Source of the DNA: Neelides folsomi
Lineage: Eukaryota; Arthropoda; Collembola; Neelipleona; Neelidae
NCBI GenBank assembly: GCA_034687125.1
Contig: JAQGBZ010000096.1
Span: 1-64,000 of the forward strand
DNA: 64,000 nt
Direction: 5' to 3'
Below are positions 36,201 through 50,518 of this stretch, piece after piece (the stretch's first letter is position 1; each line of letters opens with the position of its first letter). The position numbers and the translations under genes are program-made. The notes beneath the pieces were generated by a model, which ran no database searches, was not told where the DNA came from, and was given only the letters and a program-made list of their open reading frames with translations.

Positions 36201-39200
36201 TTAATTAATATTTACAAATTATTTTTCATTCCCTCAATCAACCCTACCAATGATGTTTGCATAAAGATATTTATGTATTTATTATTTCACACATAATATG
36301 TAATGTTCTAAAACTATTTACCTTTTTTGTCAATCTTAATTGTAGTTGAATTTAAAACGAAATAACTCTCTTTTTATCACAAACAAACTGATGACGAAGG
36401 GAGAACTTTGAATTTTGATCAATCCACCAAACTACTAATTTAATACAATTAATTTTACGATTAATTAGTGATTATAATTAATTAAACTTTTTCTACAAAA
36501 TGTAATTCATTGTGATTTTTTACTCTTTATTTCCCCCTTTCCCCCTTCAGAGGTTTTATGAATTAAAAGCTTAAACTGAGAGATTTCGACTCTAAACATC
36601 CCCCAACAATGTGTTTTAAATACCTTTAATTAAAAATGAATTCTACGTGTTTAATATTTTCCTTTCTTTGGAAGTCGGAATCTCAAAAACTTGTGACAAA
36701 GGCGAAACAACTTTCATTTTTTTTCTTTTCACACTCGATAGTACAATTTGGATTTTATTTGCTTAAATATATAATATAATTTGTATTATAAATAGGATGA
36801 GGAGGGTGAAACACGTTAAATGTTTTACAACAAATAATAACCAAATGCTTTCACAGTTCTCGGCGTCGTCAGTTTTCGAAAAAAATGTGTTTTTAGCTTA
36901 AAAATATAAATGATATGATTAATGTACTTTTAGTTTATTTAGAATTTATAGTTGTTAGGAATTGTAATTGTACAACGCTCTTCATCCTCATTAACACGTT
37001 TAATTACCTGTACACACCTTAATGTTATTTAAGGGAAATAATATTGATGATAAGTTACGCAACTCTTTTATGAAAATGATGTTTAAAAAATATTATGCAA
37101 ACTCTCATCGTGAATTTGATTGTGTTGGAAGTTTGGGATGTGTGGTGAAAGTGGAATATTATATAATATAAAAAATGTTTCCGAGAGAAAATGTATTTCA
37201 AAGGCGGTTGACTTCTACTACAAGAGTTTTTTTAATTTTAAGGAATTATTACAATTTAATAGTCGAATATTTCTATCTTTTAGCTGAATTTAAATATAAT
37301 TAAAAATATGTGTAAATGTATTATTGTAACGTTGTCTAATCTTAATTAATAATACAATAAGTCTCAGAACGATTTTTAAATCTAAAACTAGCGTCTTTCT
37401 TTCTGTTCTTTATTTTTTGCTTACTCAAATTGCATGGCCTTGTTGGATGATCTTGACGTCTTGAAGGAGATTGGAAGGACGGGGAGGAGGAAAAATGGGA
37501 ACGACTGAATATTTATTCATCAAACCAGTTAAATGTTTAAGGAAGGAGGAGGAGACGAATTAGGGAAAGAGACTGAAATTAAAACGAAAAGAGGGAAATC
37601 GTTAATTAATTTTAACGAGGATTAAGTAATTGTAAAGGGCAGTGTGATCTCCGTTTCGTACCTGGGCCCTTTGGACAGAGTGATGGAGTCCCGAGATCCT
37701 TCTCCTCCCCGCAGACAGGTGTCTTTCAACTTCCTGCATATCCCTGCTCTCTCATTTTAATCCTGGACATTTAGCTTAATTACAATTAAGTAATTGGATA
37801 TACTCAAATGAATTTTAGAGATTTTCCAGGCCAATCCCTTAAAAGCACATTTACAGAGTTATCAAAGTTTACTGCTCACACACGTCTTTTTTAAATTGGG
37901 GGAAAAGTTGGATTTTAAGGCAAAGAACAAGAAGGAGAATTTGTTGGAGAATTGAGGGGAAGAGATGATGTAATACAGAGATGTAGTTTGGAAGATTTTC
38001 AACAAATACCAATTTATAGAGATTTCATTATAAAAGCAAACTTTGTAATTTAATACAATTTTTCAATTTTCTACAATTTTTCTCTTCATGATCAAATTTT
38101 AATATCCATTTTAAAACAAACTGAAGAGTTAACTGAAGAATTAAAAGTGAAAAAAATAGGAAAATGGGAAACTAGATTCGCTTGTAAGTTCCGTCTCACT
38201 TGATAAACTTTCCACAAAAATTAAAACTACACAATTTCAAAAATCGAGCTCAGATTTTTAATCACATTTTAATTTCCTTTTCTAAATGTACAATTAACTT
38301 AAATCTTGCTAGCATTTACACAATTTATTATCACTACTATTGTAATATTAATGTATCAGATAAGGTCTTTATGATAAGGATAAATGTACTAATAAGGGAT
38401 TTAAACCCGTTTGGAAAAAAGAATTGAGAAGCAAATGGTGTGGAAGCCTAATGAAGGCATTTTAGAATTTTGTAGTTTTAGTTGGAATGTAAACCTTTTA
38501 GCCAAATAAGCTTTTGTATACAAATTTTCATCATTCTCTTTAAACTATTTAAATAATACTAAATGTGTGGAAGGAGGATTCTGTACAAAAGAACAATTTA
38601 CATATTTAAGTGTAGATTGAGGACTCGGGAGCGGCGGCCGGATTCCAAATCGGTCGAGCTATGTCAATTTAATTTATTTACACAAAAAAAGTCAAAAAAA
38701 TGAGTGAAACCCTCGATGTGATACATCCGATGACAAATCAAGCGATGAGTCCAGGGAACCTCTCAACCCCCTCTTCTCTTTCATATTCAATTTAAAGGAT
38801 AATTGCTAAATTAAATTGAGGTTGAAACAAAGAGGAATCGGTGAGAGAAACAAATATGCAATATTGTTGTATTGAGAATTTTAATCGGATCGGAGCCGCT
38901 CCCGGCCCTTAAGTACAAATCGTATAATCGTAATACTATTTACAAATATTGAATCATCACACGTCTCAAAAAATATTTATAAAATTACCTAATTAAACTT
39001 ACCTTTACAACTCATGATGGGACAATGAGGATTTTAAGAGATTTAGATGAATTAATTAATTGTAAACCTAATTAAATAATTAAGGATGCACCATGTGAGT
39101 CTTCTTCCTTCTCAACCCTCTTCTACTCCTCCGGTGTTCGAAGGAGATTTCATTAAATAGACGACTTACACACTTCTTCAAAAACTATGATATAAAATAA

Positions 39201-40050
39201 TATGATAAATGAATTACACAGTAATTACATTCAATATTTGTATAGTTTATTGTAGCTGTTTATGGGTGATATACATTTGAAATGGCTTGAAGGATTTAGT
39301 AATGGTTTAAAATATTTAATAAATAATATATGTAATTCACAAAATTACATGCTTTTACATCAATATTATATATTATATCAAATCCTTTTAAACGTAAAAT
39401 GTTTAGAAAAAAAGTACAATTGACCTCAAGTACTGTACCATACTTAAACCCTTCTTCAACAAGATCGAACAAAGAAGAAGCGTTGTAATTAAATGGTAAA
39501 AACTAATATTAAAAGTTTAAAGGTGAAAAATGATATTTAGAAAAAACCAGTTGATTAGGGTGAGTAGCTTAAACAAATAGACTTAAATCGTACCTCTTCA
39601 ACGAAACCATCGGAATTGATAAAATATTAAAAAAACTCAACATGATGGCGAGTTTAAATTACTAAAATAATAATGCGTAATTTATAGCTTAAAAAACTGG
39701 ATGTTAAATGAGCCAAAGGGGGGTTTAAAAATATTTAAAAGTTATGATACAATTATTATATTATTAAAAATGTCCTTCAACTCTCCTCCGCCCTAGAGGA
39801 ACATTGTATCGTTTTAGGTCAATGGCTCTATTCAAGTTTCGTACATTGTACGTTGTCGGGGTTGAGGTTGAGATGTTGTAATACAATGGAGGAATTAATA
39901 GGTTTAAACAACAAAAGGTCCTTAGATCATTCTCTATTTAAGATTATAATACAAATTATGACACTCATCGTAGTTGGAAAAGAAAATGAATAAAAATTCT
40001 GTACAGTTTTTATCGAGTTGAAACATTGAATGAGTTGCCTTTTTTTAATT
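33238..40050. other. AT-rich convergent 3' region between BTG and d4
   Basis: 6.8 kb that probably holds long 3' untranslated regions of BTG (+) and d4 (-) and intergenic DNA. Two small GC-rich islets stand out: 37650-37760, which includes a 25-codon ORF (37683-37760), and a complementary pair at 38626-38635 / 38895-38904. A GTT repeat lies at about 35437-35451. No conserved coding exon is recognised. Confidence 0.45.
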
Positions 40051-43000
40051 TCATTTCTTGTGGAATTCCGCGAGACACAACGTGCATGACCATGAACCCT
40101 CTGGAGGAGTTTCCAACGGAGGAGCCAAACAATACATATGATATCCACGGTCACAATCGTCACAAAACAGCAGTTGATCCTATTCATTCAAAATTTAATC
40201 ATTATAATAATTTAAACTACAATTAACAATTTACTGTAAATTACATTTTTAATTTAAATTTTACTCACGTCATTGTCAGAAGTTCCACAAATGGAGCAAC
40301 ATTTGCATTCAATACACTGCCACCGATATTTCTTCACAGAGATAATCATGTTTGCAGTAAATTGGAGACAAGTAGGATGACCTAAAATATTATTAAAATT
40401 CAAAATCCATATAACATTTTAAAATAATTTTAAATATAAATCATTTTTATAAATATTTTTACAGGAATGTCATTATTAATTGGGATAATTAAAATGAATA
40501 TTTACCGGATCTTCCACAATCAGAACAAGAAACAAGTTCTTCAGGCGATCCCGACTTTTTATTCTCAACAGCATCACCCAGACAGAAATCGCAGTAAGTA
40601 GATGGTTGAACTCTTGGTTTATTCTCATGAATATTTCCTCTCCCTTCCAAAGGCCGCATATTTTGTGGCGGGAGTTGTTGCTGCTGCTGCTGCTGCTGCT
40701 GTAATTGTTGTTGTTGCTGCTGCTGCATTTGCTGTTGATGTTGTGGTGGCATTTGTTGCGGAATGTGTTGTTGTGGGAGAAGATGTGGTGGGGGTGGATG
40801 ATGCAAATGTGGCGGTGGAGCTCCTGGTGGAATCGGTGGAGCTAAATGACTCGGAGGATGTTGTTGAGGTGTTAATGTAGGAGGTTGCATCGTCCCACCG
40901 CTCATCTGCTGGGGAAGGAGAACTGGTGGTGGAAGAGACGTCGTTGGTCCGGACATTGGTCGTCGGCGACCTGGAAAAAATAAATTTTGAGTGATGGGTC
41001 GAGTGAGTTGTGGACATTTGGACTAACCTTCGGCGTTCTTTCAAGGAGGACCTTCGCCACCCGGCTTGAGAGATCCCGAAGGGAGTCCAAAATGCCCTGC
41101 GCTTTTATTGGTCACTCGGACCATTGAAACAAAAACCCTATTTCTTTCCCCAGTAAAATCCAATTGATGCCAAAATATTAAAATTAATAAAATCAAACAA
41201 TTAAAAAAAGTTAAAAGAGAGAGGATTCAAACCGGTGTGATTTTATTTCGAGTTTTCTTAATGTCTAATCAATAGTTAATATTATATACAAAATTAGTCA
41301 ACAATTCTACAAGTTTTTAATTTTTATCGAAAAAAATTTTTATAATTATAATTTAATTTTATAATTATATTTTAATTTTTTTAATATTGTGTGTAAACTT
41401 TTACAAAAAAAAGAGCGATAACAGTGATAAAAATTCGTGCTTGTTTATTTTTTTAAATATCATTAAGGTAAAAAGGTAAAGGTGGGCTAAAATTGATGGG
41501 AGTGTGCGATTCTCATTTTTCTCTTAAAAGTTACAGTCTTTTTGTCACAGGTTAACGTGTGAGCGATTTATCAAGGGAAAACATTTTTTTCTAACCACTC
41601 ATCATTCATTTAAACATTATTCGATTAAACTTCCTTAAAAACTACCAAACGAAGCTACAGATTTATGTCATCTCTACTTTGATCAGAATCGTTTTGACTT
41701 GTGTTCTCTTCTCTATTATTTACAGCAACTGGCATCAAATCAAGCTAACTGGTAAATTAATAACTAGTGAAACATTTCTTTTCTCCTCAGCACCAACGAG
41801 TTTCATTCAGACTTAGGAATTAAATAGTAACTTCAACGTCTTCTAAGCACTCAGGAATAACAATCAACATTTAAAATATCTATAATTAAATAGCCTCATG
41901 ACTAAAAATCCAACTTTTGACTTTCTCACTCTCATTCGATTTGATTTTAAAGGCAAGACTTTGGGAATTAAATAAAAAACGCAGTGAAACTTACACCTGA
42001 CAAGAATACATTCACTTATCAACATTTTTCATACTTGTAAAATAATTAATGAAAATAGGGACTTAAATAGGAAACTGCATTAAACATAAATGATTCAAGT
42101 GAACAAGCTCATTGAGTTAGCGTCGTAGATCGTGTTGCATCGATGTAGGGAATTGGTGAATTACAAAGAAAAATTGTTTAAATATTGTCAAAATGGTCTT
42201 TAGGATTGGGATCATAAGAGAATTTGGTCAAATATTGTAATATTTAGATTTTCTATAACCACCTGAACTGTCGTCTCTTTTGGGAGACGCCGAAGCCATC
42301 ATTTCCTCTTCTTCCTCATCCTCTTTGTCCTTATGAGAATGAGTGTAGTGATATGTAAGCCCCGGTCTCGTCTTATATCTCGCTCCACACACTAAATAAA
42401 TTGAAACATAAAATAAAATAAAACCCATTAGTTAAATATAAAATGTTATATTAAAATCATTGCAAATATTTATCTGATAAATTAGCTTACAATCGCAAGC
42501 AAAAGGCTTCTCAGAATCCGTCAAGGGATCATAAGTGATTTTCCTTCGTCCTCTTGTATTTGGCTGTTGAATAAAAATATTATTAAATAAATATTACAAC
42601 AATGCATTTAAAACATTCTGAAAATTAAATAAAGCTTAAAATCTTACTCTGGTTTTAACAGGCTTTTTCTTGGCCTTTCTCTTGCTAATGCTGTCTTCAT
42701 AATCGCAATCGGAATCTGCATCAGGTTCATCGAATTCTCCTGCATCAGGGAAGTCTTCGTAGTCATAATACCACTCCTAGGATAATCACAATATAAATAT
42801 TTAACAAAATAATTAAAAGATAATTAAGATTTTAGATATTGGTGATTTAGAATGATTTCTATATTTTAAATTTTTTTGTACTTGGCTAATATTGGCAGTT
42901 TGTTTTCCATGGTCTTCCTTTACATTGTCTTTTGGTTCTTCTGGTGTTCCAATGACAACTGATGGTCCCGGAGCTTGAATTTCAATTGGTGGTGGCGGAT

Positions 43001-43618
43001 GCGAATGTGTTTCGAGTTCTTCTGGTTCTTTGCGGATGTTGCTAGGAGCATACCGTGGTTGCATAAAACTATTGAGATACTGCCTTCGTTTCTTTCTCCA
43101 TCGTCGAGAGGGATAGGTGTACACTTGACCTTGTTTCATCCCTGGGAGTCTTTGGCGAGAATCCATCCATAAATTGGAATGATTTTGGGCAACTCCTAAT
43201 AATCAATCAAATCAAATTATATTGAACAATACGCCTTCATGTATCTATCTAATATGAAAATTAAACTAAACTAAACTAAAAAATTAAACTCACCAGTTTG
43301 CGAATCGAGAAAAGGAAGTCGCATGGTTCGTTCAGAAGAAAGTCGGGAATTGTAACTGGATGCATTTTCGATTGTTTCACGATACGTCGGATCGCTGAGA
43401 TAGCTAAAACGAAAATCAAAATAATTTAAAAAAGTTATTATAATTATTAAATTATACAATAGTATATTAGATCGAGTAAGTTTTTATAAATTCGATTAAA
43501 GTCAACCTCACTAATAAGCAAAGATATATTGTATATATAGGTATTAAAATGGAAATTACGCTTGTATTTTTGCGACTAGTACAGGATTGATGACAATTTC
43601 GCTCGCCATGATTTTCAT
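40051..43618 (-). CDS. d4: d4/DPF family double-PHD-finger protein (BAF45-type subunit)
   Basis: Nine exons on the minus strand: 43560-43618, 43294-43403, 42882-43195, 42648-42776, 42491-42563, 42260-42391, 40506-40970, 40269-40381, 40051-40179, giving 507 aa. DPF/d4 proteins are accessory subunits of SWI/SNF (BAF) complexes that read acylated histone H3. The N-terminal Requiem domain is clear ([31 protein letters not shown]), followed by an acidic stretch, one C2H2 finger ([20 protein letters not shown]) and a tandem PHD unit from about residue 398 to the end (YCDFCLGD...[38 protein letters not shown]). Exon 7 inserts about 110 Pro/Gln/His-rich residues with poly-Q (40680-40730) between the finger and PHD1, longer than in vertebrate DPF2. 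ATG 43618 directly follows an in-frame TAA; ATG 43609 is the alternative start. Confidence 0.94.
40680..40730 (-). repeat. CAG/CAA poly-glutamine tract in d4
   Basis: A run of GCT/GTT triplets on the plus strand encodes an interrupted poly-Q tract in the linker before the PHD fingers. Pure CAG runs of about seven triplets are likely length-variable. Confidence 0.9.
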
Positions 43619-44300
43619 TTAGCCTTTGCCACTCCCTTTTCCATAAAATTAAAAAAGTATCCTCATTGAATTCACCATCCCCATCAGTAAATGTCAAATC
43701 CCTCAAGAGTTGAAATTATAACATTAAGCTTATCCTAAAAAGAGATTAAATAATAGTTTAATATTAAAATCTGATTTCTCAGATAAAATAATAGAAATGG
43801 CAGAAAGCCGATAGAACCATGTTGCCAATTTTATAAAAATGCAATATAACCAAAGCCCTTTATTTTGTATTGGGTTTATGAAATGTTGCAACACGTGGAA
43901 GAACCAAGCCATGGTTTGTTATTGGTCCATATAGGAAAAGCTCTTCGCGCAGGCCAATCGACATTCTTCTTCCTTCCATTCAAATCTCTAAACCATTTGG
44001 CCGTTACTTGATTACAATTTTTCGTCGCGGTTTCAGTCAGGCCATTCTCGGTCTCGTCCGTCCTCGTTTCACAATTACATAAACTTTAATTTTAATAAGT
44101 GTTAATTGACGCTAATTAGCGTTGGGAGCCACAAGCAAAACAGTTCAAGTTTATATTTTAATACGTTTAACACGCAGCAGGTAAGCGACTGATATACGAA
44201 ATAGGCATATGCCTATGAATTGTTAATGAAGAATTAATCGATTATTCATATTGGCATTGTTTATTGAATTAACTATTTCTATTATAGAGTTCATTTGAAG
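43619..44300. promoter_or_regulatory. Head-to-head promoter region d4 / BUBR1-like, with a noncoding BUBR1 leader exon
   Basis: The two start codons face away from each other across 682 bp. On the plus strand a strong donor CAG|GTAAGC at 44181 pairs with acceptor TATTATAG at 44287, implying a noncoding BUBR1 exon ending at 44180, a 107-bp intron and 13 leader bases before ATG 44301. No TATA box stands out. Confidence 0.5.
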
Positions 44301-47300
44301 ATGAGCGATAGCAGCAGCAGGAGCAGCAGCGACTCTGGATCTGTCTCGTCTCTTAAGCCAGGATGGGAGTTGTCAAAGGAGAACATCCAGCCTTTGGCGG
44401 GAGGTCGTGTCTTCTCGCAATTACGACATTCCTTTGAGCATTCTGACCAGAGAGAGATGGAAGTGAATGAGAAGATCAAGTAATTAAATATTTAATACAT
44501 TGCAAAAATTAGAATTCTCTTTGTAGGTCAACCAATGATTATTTGCAACTTACAACCATATAGGCGTAGAATTTAGGATTATTAGATAGACAATTTTATA
44601 ATTTGTTAGTGTTTTATAATTAAATCTTATAAAATAACATGAATTATATAATTTTCAGAGAGCTTGAAGACAATATCAAGAAGTATAATGGTTCAGATCC
44701 ACTTGATCCTATTTGGCGTCTGGTGAGCTTCTGCGAACAACATTGTCTGACTGGGACAAATTCAACTTACGAGAAGATTTTGAAAAAATCAGTCAAATTG
44801 TTTGTGAAGGATGATCGTTACAAATGTGATCGAAGGTTCATCGACATTCTTATAAAGGCGGTGAGGCATTTTCTACCACTATGTCCCTTACAAATTAAAC
44901 TATCTTATTCATAACTTTAATTTGCCTTAAACGAATAAACTTATTTTTAACACATGCATAAGATTGTAATATTTTACTTATTTCATATAGTTGATGCATG
45001 AGACTAGAGAGAAGCGGATTGATATATATGAAGCTGTAATGAGCCAAGGAGTTGGAAAATTGGATAGCAAAATATACCTTGCTCTCGCAGAGAACTACGA
45101 AGGACAAAATAATCTTCAGAAAGCTATTCAAATCATCAAGAATGGGATTGCGGCTAATGCTCAACCTATTCAATATTTGAATGAAGCCCTTGTGTAAGTT
45201 TCCCATTCATTGAATATTGATTTTGAATGTCATTGGCTAGGTATTTTTAATATTCAATGAACCATTTGTTTAGTCATTTGGAAAACCAAGTTGTTGAGGA
45301 ATTGGCTAAGAAGATGAAGAACATGGATTGCACCAACGAGCGTAATTTCGGAGCTTCGGTTCCAAAAGTTGGTGAAGAAGCGATTAGCGATCGGCATGGA
45401 CTCCCATTAGCTGATCCAATAAGCACAAAATATGCTCATGGCAAGCAGAATTCTAACCCTAAGAAGTTTGACATTTTTCAGGTAAGCACAAGAATTCCAT
45501 TTCAATTGAGTCAATATTTTTATGGTATTTGTATTTTTACGACTGGTTTTTAAATTATAATTTTTAATTTAGGAAGAGAATACTGAAAATGCAGATCCTG
45601 AAGAAAATCAAGCTGAAGCAATTGAAATCAACTTTGGAAAAAAGCGTGAGATCGAAAATGATTTGAGGACTGAAAAATGGACAGCAAAGGACTCTGCACT
45701 TCCATTTGTTAATCCAAGGAAAGATGAACCAACTCCCATCAAGAGTAAATTATTTATTCCTTATATTTATTAATTTTTCATTGTTAAAATGCAATAAAAA
45801 TTTAATAAACTTTATTTTACAGTTTACGAAGAACCAACATCTTCTCTTGAAGTCGAGAAAATTCCGCATCCGATACAAATCCAATTTGCGGTTCCTCCAT
45901 TGAGTGAAAGGAAGACCGAGAAACGCGAAGAGGAATTGAAAGTTGTTGGAGGATATAAACAAAGACCAATGTATTCTAAGGTATGTTTCGTACATTCTGT
46001 ATCAATACCTAATATCATACAGTATTAATATTAATTTCATTCAAACAGAATTATCAATACAGCCTCTGACCTATATGTAAAAAATATTAAAAATTAAATT
46101 CTTATTACAGTTTACGCGTAATGGCAAAGAAATTTCGTTCGAGGAGCGAAGGGCAGAAATCTATGAGAGGAGACGCTTAGCCAAGGAAGCGCAAAGGGCG
46201 AAGGAGGAGGCAGAGCGAACTGAAATTGAAAGAGCAGAACGAGCTGAGAAGGAAATGATTGAAAAGCAGAAGCGTGAACAAGAAATGAATGAAAGACTTC
46301 AAATGGAGCAAGAAAAAGAAAAGAAAGTCAATTTTAATCGTGGGTCAGCTCGAGCCCAAATTCCCAATCATGAGAAAGTTCAATTGGAGTCAGTGATCGA
46401 GAAGTTAAATAATCTTCTTCAAAGATCCACAGAGGAAAAAGAAGTAGCTGAAGGGAAAGTAACAATGCTGGGAGAAACTGTTGAATTATTGAAGTCAGAG
46501 AAAGATGAAATTCTCAAAAAATTATATTTACTCGAATATGAAACCGACCAAATTCGAGCAGACTACATGGAAAAAACTCGAATTGCCACTCAGCTTACTG
46601 AAGAAAATGATGGTTTAGTTGAGAAGAATCGTGAATTGGAGAAGGCTCTTGAAAAAGCAGAATTCGAATCTGAAACTGCAATTTTGGATCGCGAGTCTCT
46701 TCAAAGAGAAATTGACGGATTGAAGATTGTGTTGGATGCAGAGAAACAAGAACGACTGTCTTTTGAATTCAAATTTAATCAGCTCAATCAGGTCAAACGT
46801 GGGAATGATGCAGAGAGGAGCATTTATGATTCAGCTAAATCATTTTATCCAGGAAGAGAAGCAATGGAAATGGCTTCTATGAACACTACGAGATTCTCAA
46901 TGACTGAAATGCCCTCACCTCCAGAGATCGAAATTACTGAAGCTTTCTCTGCATTCCCAGCAGATATGACTAACATGACACGGAGTGAGTTTGTCACATC
47001 GCGAAACTTCATGGAGCCTCCATCATGTGCTATTTATCCATCTCGTAGTGTTTCTGCGAATAATGTTGAAGGAGCTCCGGGACAAACTGGGCCTGTGAGG
47101 AAATTGGCATTTACTCTTTATGAAAGCCGGATGGAACAGAGCAAAATGGCGGAAGCGATTGAGAAGTCAATGGAGGAAGAAAATGAAGATAAACCATTGG
47201 ACTTTCGGTATGCTTCACTTACAGCTGCAGCTGCCAATAAGGAAAACTTCTTCCCGGATATTGAAGTTAAAGTGGAGGAAGAGGAAAATAAGGAAAATTG

Positions 47301-47994
47301 TTACGGGTATCTTGAGGAGAAACCCAAGAGGAGACTTTCGGGAGTTTTACTTCCGTCAACTGATGCCGAGCGTCAAGTGAGTTTACATCTTTTATTAAAA
47401 TAATTAAATTTAAGGCTACTTAAAATTATTAATACTAAAGTTAAGTAATATTCATAATTTTATTCTTGGTATTTTTTAAGGAACTCGTGTATGAATATGA
47501 TTGTGATGAAGAAATTTTGGGCCAATTTAACAAAACGGAGAATTTCAATGTTTCCAATCTCACTCGAGCTCTGAACCTCAATCCTTTACCAATGATCAAC
47601 TCAACGCCACAAAGAAGTTCATTCCCAACTCGGCCATCAATGCCAATGTCGAGTATGCCCAATCCAGGCAGATATCAAGATCCTCATGTCAATTCAATGA
47701 ACTATCAGCAGAATGAGAAGACCAACTTTACCAATCCGTATTTCCAGTACGATTTCTAAACTTTAAACTAAAATATCTTATTTCCATTTTTATTGAATTG
47801 AAAATTAATAATTAAAAATTTATATTTAATTTTTAAGGGGTAACAACTTGAGCATGATTCAAGAAACATCCAAGGAAGCTTACACTACCACTGGAAGTTC
47901 TTCGTCCAATTTGACCAGAGGGTCGACGGCTTCTTCAGTTTACTTCCCTCGCTCTGCCCCGCGATCAGAAGGAAGATATATTCACCATAATTAA
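44301..47994 (+). CDS. BUB1B: BUBR1/MAD3-like spindle checkpoint protein without kinase domain
   Basis: Nine exons: 44301-44479, 44659-44860, 44991-45193, 45274-45481, 45573-45744, 45823-45980, 46111-47376, 47481-47746, 47838-47994, giving 936 aa. BUBR1/MAD3 is part of the mitotic checkpoint complex that inhibits APC/C-CDC20. KEN1 is intact (WELSKENIQPL, K26-N28) and is followed by the MAD3/BUB1 TPR region (NGSDPLDPIWRLVSFCEQ, FIDILIKALMHETREKRIDIYEAVMSQGVG). FDIFQE (260-265) fits the ABBA pattern, IKIYEE (320-325) is a weaker match, and ISFEERRAE (from about 382) matches the conserved FSFEE-RAE block of BUBR1. Residues 423-620 are coiled-coil-like. Two further KEN sequences lie at 751-753 and 768-770. 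No kinase domain follows. If exon 8 is not spliced it ends ...YFQYDF instead. The gene is tail-to-tail with the polyamine oxidase. Confidence 0.88.
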
Positions 47995-48326
47995 ATTATT
48001 TTATTTGTTTTTTAATCTTCCTTGTAAAAGTCTGCCAATTTCGATCAACTTTGTATTACTACTCATTTAAGCTATCATTAGTTTTTATACCTTTTAAAAA
48101 ATGCACAGTAATGAGTGTTACTCAACTCAACAAATCATCTTTTTTAATATTTTACCTTAATCTTGTTTTAATCTAATTTTATTAATTGTAAATATATTGG
48201 GCCATTGAAGGGTTATGAATTGGAATTTTAGTATTGAATGATTGAATGCGATAATGATTTTTAATGTTTGATTAAAAGTGATTTTATTTGCAAACAAAGT
48301 GTATTGTATAATTGATTGTAAGATAT
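47995..48326. other. Convergent spacer
   Basis: 332 bp between the stops of the BUBR1-like gene (+) and the polyamine oxidase (-). AT-rich 3' untranslated sequence only. Confidence 0.6.

Positions 48327-50518
<2,192 letters not shown>

Noticed and set aside
40602-40880. Ala/Val-rich plus-strand frame and Thr-rich minus-strand frame over the d4 poly-Q exon
   Set aside because: These are other-frame translations of the CAG-type repeat; the d4 frame is fixed by the PHD exons on both sides.
41210-41260. B-box-like GGTTTGAATCC on the minus strand in the d4 long intron
   Set aside because: No A box at a suitable distance and no cloverleaf, so no tRNA is called.
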